A stretch of 64,000 nt of DNA from Streptomycetaceae bacterium (GCA_027488575.1 JAIYBJ010000017.1:39866-103865); one strand, 5' to 3'. Numbered from the stretch's first letter, positions 25,903 to 37,827 are shown. Notes: a model not told the origin generated them from the letters alone. A program made the numbers and translations.

Positions 25903-26562
25903 ATGGAGCAAAACGGAATCCGAGCCAAGATCTCAGCAATGCGCCGCTCCTACGGCGAAGTCGGCCTGGAGAAATTGCCCGCCGATCCATTTGTGGCTTT
26001 TGAAGAATGGATGACGGAAGCTGCAGCCAATGAAATTATTGTTGAAGCAAACGCAATGGTTTTATCTACCGCTGATGGTTCTGGTGAAATTACAACACGA
26101 ACAGTTTTGCTTAAAGATATTTCAGATGGTGGATTTACATTCTTTACAAACTACTCATCTCGTAAAGCACAAGCTATTGCAATGAATTCGCAAGTAACAC
26201 TTCTTTTTCCTTGGTATGCGATGGAGCGACAAGTAATTATTTCTGGACAAGCAGATAAAATTTCACGAGAAGAGTCTGAAAGTTACTTTGCAACACGACC
26301 ATGGTCTAGCCAAATCGGTGCATGGGCAAGTGCGCAATCAGCGCCACTGGCTTCTCGTGAAGAGTTAGAAATGCGTTTTAAAGGGGCTGGCGAAAAATGG
26401 CCAGAAGGAAGTGTTGTTCCAACGCCGCCACATTGGGGTGGTTTTCGAGTGATTCCCGACAGCATCGAATTCTGGCAAGGAAGATATTCCAGATTGCACG
26501 ACCGCATTAAGTATTTCAGAGCCGATGCAAAATCCGATTGGGAGATGCAGCGTTACTTCCCG

Positions 26563-26565
<3 letters not shown>
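25903..26565 (+). CDS. pdxH: Pyridoxamine 5'-phosphate oxidase
   Basis: FMN enzyme that makes pyridoxal 5'-phosphate. From ATG 25903 the protein has 220 residues, the family norm. Seen: AMRRSYGEVGLEKLPADPFVAFEEW, TTRTVLLKDISDGGFTFFTNYSSRKAQAI, LFPWYAMERQVIISG and the C-terminal FWQGRYSRLHDRIKYFR with the conserved RLHDR. Longer in-frame starts exist upstream (an ATG at 25843), but these would add residues not usual in the family. Pairing with serC is meaningful because both belong to the PLP synthesis route in many bacteria. Its TAA stop is the first half of the serC -10 hexamer. Confidence 0.92.
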
Positions 26566-27687
<1,122 letters not shown>

Positions 27688-27706
27688 TTTATCCGTAAGG
27701 AAAGTA

Positions 27707-28873
27707 ATGCCACATACATTTACGCGCGATAAAACCTTTTGGACAATTGCACTTCAAGTAACAATTCTTAACTTTTATTTAGGTGGATTCGGGCCAGCTC
27801 AACCACTCTTGCGCTCTGATCAAGGCACATCGCTGACTGTCGCTGGATTGCACGGCACAGCCATGGGTATTGCTGCTATCTGTGCAGGATTATCTAATTC
27901 ACGTCTTGTTCATTATTTTGGCCGCGAAAAAACTTCTTGGATCGGAATGTGGCTCTTCTGTATCGGTGTGCTGATATTCGTAAGCTTTAAGTCAGTTGCT
28001 TTCACGCTTTCTGCAACCTTCATAGGTGGTGTTGGAACATCAATAGTCATCAATAACATGGTTACAAGGCTTTCTCACCACTTTAAGCAGGCGACTCCTT
28101 TGGCTCTGCCTCAATCAAGTGGAATTAACTCCATCGGATTTGTACTTGGAACAATTGCAGTGGGCACCCTGGCAGGAACAGCAATTAGTTGGCGCTTCGG
28201 ATTATTGCTAACTATCCCTGCAACAATAATTCTGTATTTCTTTTCACGTGATAAGAATCGAGATCCTCACGATCGCGATATCAGCGTTCGTCAAAGGGGC
28301 AAACTCTCCCGCACATACTGGATAGCGTGTTTCGGTTTCTTCATCTGTATTTGTACTGAATTTGCCACCTCTTTCTGGGCTGCTGCTTTGTTGCGAGATC
28401 GAGTTGGCGGAACTGCTTCGGCTGCAACGTTGGCAATTGTTGCACTCGGTTCTGGAATGGCTGTTGGTCGTTGGTATGGAGCAATTGTTTTGAAAAAACT
28501 TAAGTTAGATCAACAGTTGATCACAATTATTATTTTGCAGTTCATCGGTTTCGGCATCTTTTGGTTTTCACATAGTTTGATTGTTTCTTTGGTAACTCTC
28601 TTCGTCACTGGTCTTGGTATCTCAATGCAGTTTGCGCTCTCATCACTTCGTCTTATTGGGTTTAGTGACAAGCGTCCAGATCTAGCCATTGGAATTAGTT
28701 CACTGGCTGCAGGATCTGGAATCGCATTGGCGCCATTTATGCTCGGAGTTCTCGGAGATAGTTTTGGAATTTCACGTGCTTATTTAATGGTGCCAGTTTT
28801 GATTCTGATTGCCCTGGCTATTGTTATTCTTGTCCCATCCAAAGTTGAGGAGAGCCATGAGTTACAAAACTAG
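27707..28873 (+). CDS. MFS transporter
   Basis: A 388-residue major facilitator protein with 12 predicted membrane helices. N-terminal FYLGGFGPAQPLLRSDQGTS and the loop HYFGREKTSW (a variant of the GxxxDRxGRR loop between helices 2 and 3) are seen. Relatives sit next to DUF2530 and cold-shock genes in Actinobacteria. The substrate is unknown. AAGGAAAG precedes the ATG. Its last 17 bases overlap a 26-codon membrane peptide gene. Confidence 0.83.
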   Translation: MPHTFTRDKTFWTIALQVTILNFYLGGFGPAQPLLRSDQGTSLTVAGLHGTAMGIAAICAGLSNSRLVHYFGREKTSWIGMWLFCIGVLIFVSFKSVAFTLSATFIGGVGTSIVINNMVTRLSHHFKQATPLALPQSSGINSIGFVLGTIAVGTLAGTAISWRFGLLLTIPATIILYFFSRDKNRDPHDRDISVRQRGKLSRTYWIACFGFFICICTEFATSFWAAALLRDRVGGTASAATLAIVALGSGMAVGRWYGAIVLKKLKLDQQLITIIILQFIGFGIFWFSHSLIVSLVTLFVTGLGISMQFALSSLRLIGFSDKRPDLAIGISSLAAGSGIALAPFMLGVLGDSFGISRAYLMVPVLILIALAIVILVPSKVEESHELQN

Positions 28874-28937
28874 ACGATTAGTAACGATTGTTGCATTAAT
28901 CGGTTTATTGGCACTAATTGTCTTTAGTGGTTTTTAA
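28857..28937 (+). CDS. 26-residue single-pass membrane peptide
   Basis: An ATG at 28857, preceded by GAGGAGAG, opens a 26-codon frame inside the end of the MFS gene in another frame. The product has a basic start (MSYKTRR) and one hydrophobic helix (LVTIVALIGLLALIVFSGF). Its TAA is followed directly by the ATG of the DUF2530-like gene. The ribosome binding site and the perfect abutment to the next gene favour translation. It could be a small subunit of the transporter or only a coupling device for the next gene. Confidence 0.62.
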   Translation: MSYKTRRLVTIVALIGLLALIVFSGF

Positions 28938-29126
28938 ATGGATAAGCATCTTCGCAGCATCGTTCTTTTGATTGCCGCAGGAACTATTGCCTGGTTAATT
29001 GCAGGCGCAGTATTTTTAGTTTTGGGTTCAGATACAAAGTACGTATGGACCTGCGTCTGCGGTGCAGCACTCGGTGTATTCGGTGTTCGTTACACAATCC
29101 GTAGATCGCGCAGAAGCGGAATTTAA
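28938..29126 (+). CDS. DUF2530-like small membrane protein
   Basis: A 62-residue protein with two membrane helices (about residues 8-29 and 36-50) and an arginine-rich end (RRSRRSGI). Size, topology and the position between an MFS transporter and a cold-shock gene fit the actinobacterial DUF2530 family; the assignment is from context and pattern. The function is unknown. Its start abuts the preceding stop codon, and its own stop shares TTAA with the cold-shock gene. Confidence 0.68.
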   Translation: MDKHLRSIVLLIAAGTIAWLIAGAVFLVLGSDTKYVWTCVCGAALGVFGVRYTIRRSRRSGI

Positions 29127-29506
29127 GCTTCTAGCTGTCCCGCAATACCGCGAAGAACTTTTCCAAGACGCTCTGCTTCGATTGCAGATGGATGACGTCC
29201 ATGGCGCAAGCCATTTCCAACCTTGTCCAAAATCTTGATTGTGTCTTCGATCATCGCTGCAAGATCATCGCTATTGGTACGTGAATTCGCTGCAAGCGAT
29301 GGTGGTGCATCAATAATTTTTACAGAAAGCGCTTGTGGTCCACGACGACCATCAGCAACACTGAAGTCCAACTTTGTTCCAGGCTTTACTGTTGATACGC
29401 CTTCTGGAAGTGAAGTTGAAGCAAGATAAACATCTTCGCCTTCATCGGATGCGATGAAACCAAAACCTTTTTCAAGGCTGAACCATTTCACTTTACCTGT
29501 AGGCAT
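29123..29506 (-). CDS. cspB: Cold-shock-domain protein, CspB type with C-terminal extension
   Basis: A 127-residue nucleic-acid-binding protein. The N-terminal cold-shock domain (about residues 1-66) has GKVKWFSLEKGFGFIA (RNP1). RNP2 reads DVYLASTSLP instead of DVFVHYS, which is the form of mycobacterial CspB, as is GRRGPQALSVKII. The last 55 residues form a predicted helical extension. AAGGAG eight bases before the ATG is a strong ribosome binding site. Likely an RNA chaperone. Confidence 0.9.
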   Translation of the reverse strand: MPTGKVKWFSLEKGFGFIASDEGEDVYLASTSLPEGVSTVKPGTKLDFSVADGRRGPQALSVKIIDAPPSLAANSRTNSDDLAAMIEDTIKILDKVGNGLRHGRHPSAIEAERLGKVLRGIAGQLEA

Positions 29507-29574
29507 GGGGAGTGCTCCTTGCTAATTTCTATATTCGTTTAAGCCGCGGGGGCCACGGGCAGAGGGCTAGTTTA

Positions 29575-30228
29575 TCAGAGCGTTGCTTCGGAGTGCGCGC
29601 CGCATCCGTGGTCAACGGAAACCACGCGTGCATCCTCAGGTGAAATCGCATTAGCGCAGACACCAAATGAAGCGCGAAGTGATCCTGAGATTGGCACAAA
29701 GAAAGCGCATGAAGAACATGGTTTTGGTGCAGCTTGTGCAATTGGTGATTGCGGTCCGCGATCACTTTCATACCAACGCTTACTTGCTTGATCGCGTCCT
29801 TCGATAGACATTACTCGTGCACGACCAAGTCCAAGATCAAATACTTGCATCGCATCTAGTTCTTCATCTGCAATCAATGAATGTACAGATGGAACTAAAC
29901 GTGTGTCATCAAGTGAACTTGGAACAATGTCACCAACACCAACATCACCTGGTTGTATGCGATCACGGTATGCAACCCACTCTGGAGCCAGAAGTGCATC
30001 AGGTCCTGGAAGAACTACGACGTCGCAAATTGTTGGTTCAGAATTCTTATCAACTTTTGCGATCGTGACACACCAACGCCAGCCTTTATAACCAGCGAGA
30101 TGTGCTTCAAACAAATATGTTTCAACGCGACCGTCATCATCGATTTCCACGGATACATCTGCGCCAACTAATTCTGGATTGCCAGCATCAGCAATTGCTG
30201 CAGAACGTGCGAGTTCGAGTGTGCTCAT
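29575..30228 (-). CDS. DUF3027 protein
   Basis: A 217-residue actinobacterial protein of unknown function (relative of Rv0883c). The core GYKGWRWCVTIAKVDK and VVLPGPDALLAPEWVAYRDRIQPGD are typical of DUF3027. The C-terminus carries CSSCAFFV, GVCANAISPEDARVVSVDHGCGAHSE, a likely zinc site of four Cys and His residues. The start is fixed by a leaderless -10 hexamer, which lies immediately after the groEL terminator. Confidence 0.85.
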   Translation of the reverse strand: MSTLELARSAAIADAGNPELVGADVSVEIDDDGRVETYLFEAHLAGYKGWRWCVTIAKVDKNSEPTICDVVVLPGPDALLAPEWVAYRDRIQPGDVGVGDIVPSSLDDTRLVPSVHSLIADEELDAMQVFDLGLGRARVMSIEGRDQASKRWYESDRGPQSPIAQAAPKPCSSCAFFVPISGSLRASFGVCANAISPEDARVVSVDHGCGAHSEATL

Positions 30229-30234
30229 CGGATA

Positions 30235-30240
30235 AGGATA
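30235..30240 (-). promoter_or_regulatory. Leaderless -10 hexamer for the DUF3027 gene
   Basis: On the minus strand TATCCT, six bases (TATCCG), then ATG at 30228. The expected -35 position falls inside the groEL terminator hairpin. Confidence 0.58.
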
Positions 30241-30245
30241 AAGCA

Positions 30246-30280
30246 GAACGCCACTACCGAGTTAATCGGCAGTGGCGTTC
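30246..30280 (-). terminator. Hairpin terminator of groEL
   Basis: GAACGCCACT pairs with AGTGGCGTTC (10 bp), extended inward by CCGA/TCGG around the loop GTTAA. On the minus strand it is followed by TGCTTTAT, a weak U tract. It lies 23 bases after the groEL stop. Confidence 0.7.
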
Positions 30281-30302
30281 GTAACGCTTTACGCGTGAGA
30301 AA

Positions 30303-31998
<1,696 letters not shown>

Positions 31999-32058
31999 CG
32001 CCAAATCTACGGGAGTAGTTCCCGGACTGCAAAACGAGGGCGGAAGAGGAGAGGGTTT

Positions 32059-32325
32059 TTAGCGAGCAGAACGTGCGGACATGCGTGCCTCGCGCAGGCG
32101 GCGAAGGCGCTTAACCAACATCGGAGCCGCAACCAAAGCGTCCTCGCGGTCGATTAAGTCATTGAGTAATTGGTAATAACGAGGTGCGCTTAGATCAAAG
32201 AGTTCTTTAATTGCAGACTCTTTAGCTCCTGCGAATTTCCACCATGTTCCTTCAAATTCAAGGATGCGCGCTTCTAATTCGCTCAAACCAGCAGGCGAAT
32301 TGCTCACGTTTTCCATCATGGACAT
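32059..32325 (-). CDS. DUF3263 protein
   Basis: An 88-residue actinobacterial protein. The GLSELEARILEFEGTWWKFAGAKESAIKELFDLSAPRYYQLLNDLID core is the DUF3263 signature, which looks like a helix-turn-helix resembling the DNA-binding part of sigma factors. The C-terminus is arginine-rich (RRLREARMSARSAR). The function is unknown; DNA binding is a reasonable inference. The start at the first ATG fits a TAAGAT hexamer seven bases upstream. Confidence 0.85.
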   Translation of the reverse strand: MSMMENVSNSPAGLSELEARILEFEGTWWKFAGAKESAIKELFDLSAPRYYQLLNDLIDREDALVAAPMLVKRLRRLREARMSARSAR

Positions 32326-32332
32326 GGGCTAA

Positions 32333-32338
32333 ATCTTA
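32333..32338 (-). promoter_or_regulatory. Leaderless -10 hexamer for the DUF3263 gene
   Basis: On the minus strand TAAGAT, seven bases (TTAGCCC), then ATG at 32325. Confidence 0.55.
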
Positions 32339-32365
32339 CGGGGCGAAGATTAAAAAGTGTGGGAT

Positions 32366-33712
32366 TTACAGAGTAGCCAAGATTGCTTCGATGTCACTGA
32401 TTTTTGTCCAAGGATTAACGATTGCAAATCGCAATATTGGCTGACCTCTATCGGCTGATGGTGGAATAAATCCAATCTGGTCGGCCAATAATTTATCGCT
32501 CCATTGTTGATATTGCGCCGCACTCCAACCTGGGCGAGTAAAAGCAACAATCGAAAGTTCTGGTTCGTACAGCAGTTCTAGATTTGGATGTTTCTTAACC
32601 AACTCTGCTGCTTGTGCTGCAACATCCATTGTTGCTTGCATCGCATCTGCATAAGCATCCGTGCCATGTGCTGCCAGCGAAAACCAAAATGGTAAACCAC
32701 GTACGCGCCTTGTTAAGTGAATTGCATAGTCAGATGGATTCCAAGAGCCATCATGAAGTGTTTCTAAGTACGTTGCGTGCTGTGTGTGAGTTTCACGTGC
32801 TAATTCTGGATTGCGGTAAACAAGTGCACACGCATCAAAGGGAGCAAATAGCCATTTGTGCGGATCAACAATAAAGGAGTCTGCTTTTTCTACGCCGTTA
32901 AACTTCGCACGGACTTTGGGTGCACAGAGCGCTGCTAAACCATAGGCGCCATCAACATGGAACCAGATACTGCGATCATGTGCGACATCTGCAATTGAAT
33001 TGATGTCATCAATAATTCCCAAGTTAGTTGTGCCAGCTGTTGCAACAACTGCAAAGACTCGTGCTGTACCGCTTGCATGTAGTGCATCGATTTCGCGGGC
33101 AACATCTTCTCCATGCAGCTTACGATCCGTGCGGGTAGCAATCTTTAGAACATCAACATCCATAACATTTGCAGCCGAAGCAATCGATGAATGCGCTTCT
33201 TCACTGCATGCAATTACCCAACGAGTTGTGTGTGGAAACTTCTTGCGCGCTTCTGCGCGTGCTACGACTAGTGCGGATAAATTGCCGATTGTTCCGCCTT
33301 GTACGAAAACTCCGCCCGCAGTTGCTGGCAATCCTGCTAAATCAATGAGCCATTGAAGTGCTTGGTTTTCTGCAAATACAGCGCCCGCACCTTCTTGCCA
33401 TGAGCCGCCGTATAAAGCACTCGCACCAACGACTAGATCAAATAAGTTTGCGAGTTCACTGGGTGCAGATGGAATGAAAGCTAAATAGCGCGGATGATCT
33501 GTTGAAATACACGCTTTAGCTAAGACATCAGTGAAAACTTTTAAAGCTTCACTCCCGCCCAATCCCCTAGCTGTAATTGTGTTTCCAACTTCACGAAATA
33601 AATCTGCTTCAGTACGGGGACCATCTAGTGGAGGATCACTCTTTAATCGTTCGAGACTGTACGCAAGAATTTCATCCGCAAGGTTTTCAACTTCAGGTGT
33701 GAACTCATGCAT
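32366..33712 (-). CDS. Group II PLP-dependent decarboxylase (aromatic-L-amino-acid decarboxylase family)
   Basis: A 448-residue fold-type I PLP enzyme. SWQEGAGAVFAENQALQWLIDLAG, the FVQGGTIGNLSALVVAR segment, VVATAGTTNLGIIDDI, WFHVDGAYG and the PLP-lysine motif IVDPHKWLF (around residue 290) are seen. The family decarboxylates aromatic or acidic amino acids; the substrate cannot be read. The ATG overlaps the end of the SDR-DUF2867 gene by eight bases, so the two form an operon. Confidence 0.88.
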   Translation of the reverse strand: MHEFTPEVENLADEILAYSLERLKSDPPLDGPRTEADLFREVGNTITARGLGGSEALKVFTDVLAKACISTDHPRYLAFIPSAPSELANLFDLVVGASALYGGSWQEGAGAVFAENQALQWLIDLAGLPATAGGVFVQGGTIGNLSALVVARAEARKKFPHTTRWVIACSEEAHSSIASAANVMDVDVLKIATRTDRKLHGEDVAREIDALHASGTARVFAVVATAGTTNLGIIDDINSIADVAHDRSIWFHVDGAYGLAALCAPKVRAKFNGVEKADSFIVDPHKWLFAPFDACALVYRNPELARETHTQHATYLETLHDGSWNPSDYAIHLTRRVRGLPFWFSLAAHGTDAYADAMQATMDVAAQAAELVKKHPNLELLYEPELSIVAFTRPGWSAAQYQQWSDKLLADQIGFIPPSADRGQPILRFAIVNPWTKISDIEAILATL

Positions 33713-35183
33713 CCGCTTCTGCTCGCTTTACGATATTTCTAATCATCGTAGGAAAAACCAAAGTATGTAAAGGAGCTACGACGTACCAATACAACTGTCC
33801 ACCAAGACCACGTGGAACAAAGGTTGCATCCTGAATAATTCTTGTCTTGCCCTCGTGCTTATCAACTCTAAATTCGAGCCATGCTTTTCCTGGTAAAACC
33901 ATTTCGGCATATAACTTCATACGCACACCATGTTCGATTTCTTCTACGCGCCAAAAATCTAAGCTGTCACCAACACGTAATGAAATTGAGTCACGACGTC
34001 CGCGACGTAAACCAACTCCACCGAAGAAGCGATCAATTACGCCGCGTGCCCACCAGAGAAAATCAGATCCATACCAACCATTGTCGCCACCAATGCTCTC
34101 AATGTATTTCCAGACAGTTTCAATTGGAGCGCTAGTTAGTGCTTCGCGATGATCACTCAGAATCATTTCGCCAGCCCATTCAGGATCACCTTGTGCTTTT
34201 TGCCATGGTGCTGTTGGTGTTGATGCATCAGACCAACGCGTTTCTACGTTGTGATCATTTGTTCGAGTAAGAGCTAACTTAATTGAATCCTCAACATTTA
34301 ATAAACCTTCAGGAGGTGGCGGGATCAAGGCATCCACACTCTTGTTTTTGTCTGCAACAACTTCACTGATGAGTGAGCCAACTAGTGGACGCGCAAGAGA
34401 TGTTGGAACAGGAGTGACCAGACCAATCCATAAACTTGAAAGATTTGGTGTAAGTACTGGAACCTTAATAATCCAACGTCTGCGCAATCCAGATAACTTG
34501 GCAAATTTCTGCATCATGTCGGCATATGACAAAACTTCGGGGCCACCAATATCAAAGACTTGGTTGACTGGTTTTTCTAGTACTGCTGCTTTACGCAAGT
34601 AATACAAGACATCTCGAACAACAATTGGTTGCGTTAAATTTGAGACCCACTTTGGGGTTGTCATGATTGGCAGACGGTGTGTGAGGTGTCGCAACATTTC
34701 AAAGGATGCGGAACCAGAACCGATGATGATGCCCGCGCGAAATTCGAGAACTGGAACAGATGTTGATGCCAACTCTGTGCCGGTTTGTACACGTGAGGCT
34801 AAGTGCTTACTGCTGTTCTTATCATTGGCGATTCCGCCCAAATAAATTATCTGTGAAACGCCAGCGCGTTCTGCTGCTTGTGCGAATGTGCGAGCCATTT
34901 CAGATTCGATAGCTGTGAAATCAACACCAACGTTGATTGAGTGCAGGAGATAAAAAGCAGTATGGATTCCAGAGAGTGCTCTATCTAAATCAGCAGCACT
35001 GGTTGCATTTCCCACAACGACTTCGACGTCTTTAGCCCATGTGCGGTCTTGTACTTTGATGCGATCTCGAACTAATACGCGAACATCGTGTCCATCGGCT
35101 AGTAATGTGCGGACAAGTCGCCCACCCACGTATCCAGATGCGCCAGTCACTAGGTACTTACGCTTTTGATTCTGCTGACTCAT
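33705..35183 (-). CDS. NAD(P)-binding SDR with C-terminal DUF2867 domain
   Basis: A 492-residue fusion. Residues about 8-300 form an atypical SDR/NmrA-like NAD(P) domain with YLVTGASGYVGGRLVRTLL and YLGGIANDKNSSKHLASR. Residues about 330-490 are a DUF2867 domain of the START/SRPBCC type (GSDFLWWARGVIDRFFGGVGLRRGRRD, ATFVPRGLGGQLYWYVVAPLH). Such fusions are widespread in Actinobacteria and their substrate is unknown. First gene of a two-gene unit with the decarboxylase; a leaderless -10 lies seven bases before its ATG. Confidence 0.85.
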   Translation of the reverse strand: MSQQNQKRKYLVTGASGYVGGRLVRTLLADGHDVRVLVRDRIKVQDRTWAKDVEVVVGNATSAADLDRALSGIHTAFYLLHSINVGVDFTAIESEMARTFAQAAERAGVSQIIYLGGIANDKNSSKHLASRVQTGTELASTSVPVLEFRAGIIIGSGSASFEMLRHLTHRLPIMTTPKWVSNLTQPIVVRDVLYYLRKAAVLEKPVNQVFDIGGPEVLSYADMMQKFAKLSGLRRRWIIKVPVLTPNLSSLWIGLVTPVPTSLARPLVGSLISEVVADKNKSVDALIPPPPEGLLNVEDSIKLALTRTNDHNVETRWSDASTPTAPWQKAQGDPEWAGEMILSDHREALTSAPIETVWKYIESIGGDNGWYGSDFLWWARGVIDRFFGGVGLRRGRRDSISLRVGDSLDFWRVEEIEHGVRMKLYAEMVLPGKAWLEFRVDKHEGKTRIIQDATFVPRGLGGQLYWYVVAPLHTLVFPTMIRNIVKRAEADA

Positions 35184-35190
35184 GGTTATC

Positions 35191-35196
35191 AGCCTA
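35191..35196 (-). promoter_or_regulatory. Leaderless -10 hexamer for the SDR-DUF2867 gene
   Basis: On the minus strand TAGGCT, seven bases (GATAACC), then ATG at 35183. Confidence 0.55.
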
Positions 35197-35234
35197 GACT
35201 TAACCCAAGAAATCCAACACTTGAAGGAGGCGAC

Positions 35235-36458
35235 ATGAGAAAACCACGCGTTGTGATTCTTGGCGCCGGCTTCGGAGGTTTAACCACTGCGCGCGCACTT
35301 GGCGATCACGCAGATGTAACTGTTGTTGACCGCCATAATTTTCAAACATTTTTACCATTGCTCTATCAAGTTGCATCCGCCGGATTAGCTGCCGATCACG
35401 TCGCCCACCCTGTTCGTGGTGCACTTCGTAAATCTGGCGCGCAGTTTCGTATGGGCTCTCCGATAACTGTTGATCACAACAATAAAACAGTAAAGCTCGA
35501 CAGCTCAGAAGTTCTTGCCTTTGATCATTTAATTATTGCACTCGGTTCTGCAACAGCAGATTTTGGAGTTAAAGGCGTTAGCGAATTTGCACTCGGAATG
35601 AAGAGCGTGCACGAAGCTCTCTCTATTCGTGCAGAAGTTATGCGCCGCTTTGAAGATTTATGTCGCTTCCAAGATGACACTGATTTCACTATGGCTGTCG
35701 TCGGTGGCGGACCAACAGGTGTTGAAATGGCTGGCGCATTTGCCGAACTTGTTCGTGGTCCACTAACTAATGATCAAGCCGATGCCGCAGCGAATATCAA
35801 GATTGTCTTAATCGAAGCGGGACCTCGTTTGTTACCAAGTTTTTCTCCAGCGCTATCTGCTCGCACAAAGAAAGATTTAGAAAAACTCGGCGTCACCGTC
35901 ATGCTCAATACCGCAGTAGAAGAAGTAACAAACTCGGCAATTAAAATTACTGGGGCTCCAGAGATTCCAGCGCAAGTAACAATCTGGGCTGCAGGAGTTA
36001 AGGGCGAACCAACAGCGTCGAAATTGAATCTTCCATTAATCTCAACTCGAATCGATGTCGAAGATTCACTTCAAGTAAAGAACTACCCACACATCTGGGC
36101 AATTGGTGATATTTCTGGATTCAAAGATGCACATGGAAAGTTTCTGCCGATGGTTGCTCCAGTTGCGCTGCAACAAGGGCGATTTGTTGCAAAGCAGATA
36201 ATTAATCTTGCACAAAACAAAGCGTTAAAGTCATTTAAGTATCGCGATAAAGGATCAATGGCAACAATTGGTCGTCACAAAGCAGTTGTTGAAGTTGGCA
36301 AGTTCAGAATGACTGGTGTGCTCGCTTGGTATGCATGGCTTTGGTTGCACCTTTTCTACTTACTGGGTGGGCGAAATAAAATTGGCACCATGGCTGATTG
36401 GACCTGGAACTACTTAACATTTGACCGTGGCAATCGCCACATCATGGATTCCATTTAA
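35235..36458 (+). CDS. ndh: Type II NADH dehydrogenase
   Basis: A single-subunit, membrane-attached FAD enzyme that passes electrons from NADH to quinone without pumping protons. From ATG 35235 (preceded by GGAGG) it has 407 residues; a longer frame upstream has no ribosome binding site. FAD loop VVILGAGFGGLTTARAL, the quinone-site region TFLPLLYQVASAGL, the NADH loop VVGGGPTGVEMAGAFAEL, and IWAIGDISG are present. The C-terminal amphipathic WYAWLWLHLFYLLGGRN is the usual membrane anchor. In this organism a non-pumping NDH would fit energy supply from the light-driven pump. Confidence 0.93.
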   Translation: MRKPRVVILGAGFGGLTTARALGDHADVTVVDRHNFQTFLPLLYQVASAGLAADHVAHPVRGALRKSGAQFRMGSPITVDHNNKTVKLDSSEVLAFDHLIIALGSATADFGVKGVSEFALGMKSVHEALSIRAEVMRRFEDLCRFQDDTDFTMAVVGGGPTGVEMAGAFAELVRGPLTNDQADAAANIKIVLIEAGPRLLPSFSPALSARTKKDLEKLGVTVMLNTAVEEVTNSAIKITGAPEIPAQVTIWAAGVKGEPTASKLNLPLISTRIDVEDSLQVKNYPHIWAIGDISGFKDAHGKFLPMVAPVALQQGRFVAKQIINLAQNKALKSFKYRDKGSMATIGRHKAVVEVGKFRMTGVLAWYAWLWLHLFYLLGGRNKIGTMADWTWNYLTFDRGNRHIMDSI

Positions 36459-37232
36459 ATGCAGCAATACATCAACCTGCGTGGCCACGAAGTATTTACC
36501 TTTCAATGGTCAAAGCGGGGCGAACCACTTGTTATTTTGCACGGCGGATTAAGCCACAGCGAAAAGACCAAGAAATACCTTCTGCCAGCAGTTAAACGAA
36601 ACTTTAAAGTCTTTGCTTATGACCGCACCGGTCACGGACGCACTGCCAATCAAAAGGGTAGTTTTCACTTTAACTTTCAGACTAAAGAGCTGATCGCTTT
36701 CTTAGAAGATGTTGTTAAAGAACCTGCACATTTAATTGGAATCAGCGATGGTGCAAACATTTCACTAATGGCTGCTATCGCTCGCCCAGAATTAATTCGC
36801 TCAGTTGTTTCAATCGGTGGAAATACAACAGCTGGACAGATTCGTATGAAGTTTGGAAAGCCAGAAGTCTCCCCAGAATCACAAGAAGAGCATGACCGCT
36901 TATCCCCCGATCATCCATCAGAGTTACTCAAAAAAGTAGCAACTGCTTTTAAGGTCTGGAAGAGCGAACCAAATATTGCGATAACACAGTTAAAAAAGAT
37001 TAAGTGCCCTGTCCTGGTTCTTGCAGGCGATGACGATGTGCTTAGTGCAAAAGAATCAGAAAAGATTTATCAGGCAATTACAAATGCCCGCCTAGCAATT
37101 GTTCCTGGGGCGTCACACGCAGTAATCAAGGAAAAAACAGATTTAGTTCAGGCATTGCTAAAAGATTTCTATGCCAATCCGGATTATCCGATGACGCACA
37201 ATCCGGTCAGTCGGATTAACAATCTTTCTTAA
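36459..37232 (+). CDS. Alpha/beta hydrolase
   Basis: A 257-residue hydrolase. VILHGGLSHS forms the oxyanion region, LIGISDGANIS the nucleophile elbow with Ser, and GASHAVI carries the catalytic His. The substrate is unknown. The ATG abuts the ndh stop codon, so translation is coupled to ndh. The end shares TTAA with the convergent carbonic anhydrase. Confidence 0.85.
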   Translation: MQQYINLRGHEVFTFQWSKRGEPLVILHGGLSHSEKTKKYLLPAVKRNFKVFAYDRTGHGRTANQKGSFHFNFQTKELIAFLEDVVKEPAHLIGISDGANISLMAAIARPELIRSVVSIGGNTTAGQIRMKFGKPEVSPESQEEHDRLSPDHPSELLKKVATAFKVWKSEPNIAITQLKKIKCPVLVLAGDDDVLSAKESEKIYQAITNARLAIVPGASHAVIKEKTDLVQALLKDFYANPDYPMTHNPVSRINNLS

Positions 37233-37747
37233 CAATCTACGGGTGTAATTGTTCCAGTCTTAACATCATAAATAGCTCCGCCAACAATCACGCCTTCTCG
37301 AAGCAATGGATACGAACGCACTCGTTGCACATCTAAAACGAGCGCAGCTCTTTGATCCTTCACAGTTTTAAACTCAAGCGAGCGCGTATCGATTCCGTAT
37401 TGACCATCGATGAGCGCATGTATCTCTTCTTCGCTCTCCTGCGCCATTCTGCAATCGGTATGTGGCATCACAAGTATTCGATCAACACCTAATAGATATG
37501 TGCCTAAGACCAACGTACGCAATACGTCATCTGTTACACGTGCACCGGCATTGCGTAATATTTTTGCATCCCCTGATCGCATTCCTCCGACAGAGAGCGG
37601 ATTAATGCGCGAATCCATGCACGTAACAATTGCTAAACCTTTTGCGGCGCGACCGGTTAGCTCTGAGTATTTAAATTGGGCGACGTATTCCTTATTGGCT
37701 GCCAGGACATCTGCGAAGCCATCGGTGGGAAACTGATCTGATTGCAT
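37229..37747 (-). CDS. Beta-class carbonic anhydrase
   Basis: Interconverts CO2 and bicarbonate with a zinc ion. From ATG 37747 the protein has 172 residues. The zinc ligands Cys43 (with Asp45 and Arg47 in CMDSR), His96 and Cys99 (HTDC) are all present. A GTG at 37813 would add 22 residues, but that extension is arginine-rich and unlike the family, and GGGG sits five bases before the shorter start. It may supply bicarbonate for anaplerotic carboxylation, which fits light-assisted CO2 fixation proposed for rhodopsin-bearing bacteria. Confidence 0.9.
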   Translation of the reverse strand: MQSDQFPTDGFADVLAANKEYVAQFKYSELTGRAAKGLAIVTCMDSRINPLSVGGMRSGDAKILRNAGARVTDDVLRTLVLGTYLLGVDRILVMPHTDCRMAQESEEEIHALIDGQYGIDTRSLEFKTVKDQRAALVLDVQRVRSYPLLREGVIVGGAIYDVKTGTITPVDC

Positions 37748-37827
37748 ATCGCCCCGATTTCCTCGCCCATTAGCCCGCTTCGTCCGAATTCTATGCGTGA
37801 AATTGAGAGACACCTGCCCTCAGAGAG

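Noticed and set aside
32014..32026. Short GC hairpin (CGGGA/TCCCG) downstream of the DUF3263 gene
   Set aside because: Five base pairs without a T run; too weak to call a terminator.
37748..37813. Longer N-terminus of the carbonic anhydrase from GTG 37813
   Set aside because: The extra 22 residues are arginine-rich and do not resemble the family, and the ATG at 37747 has a GGGG element at proper distance.
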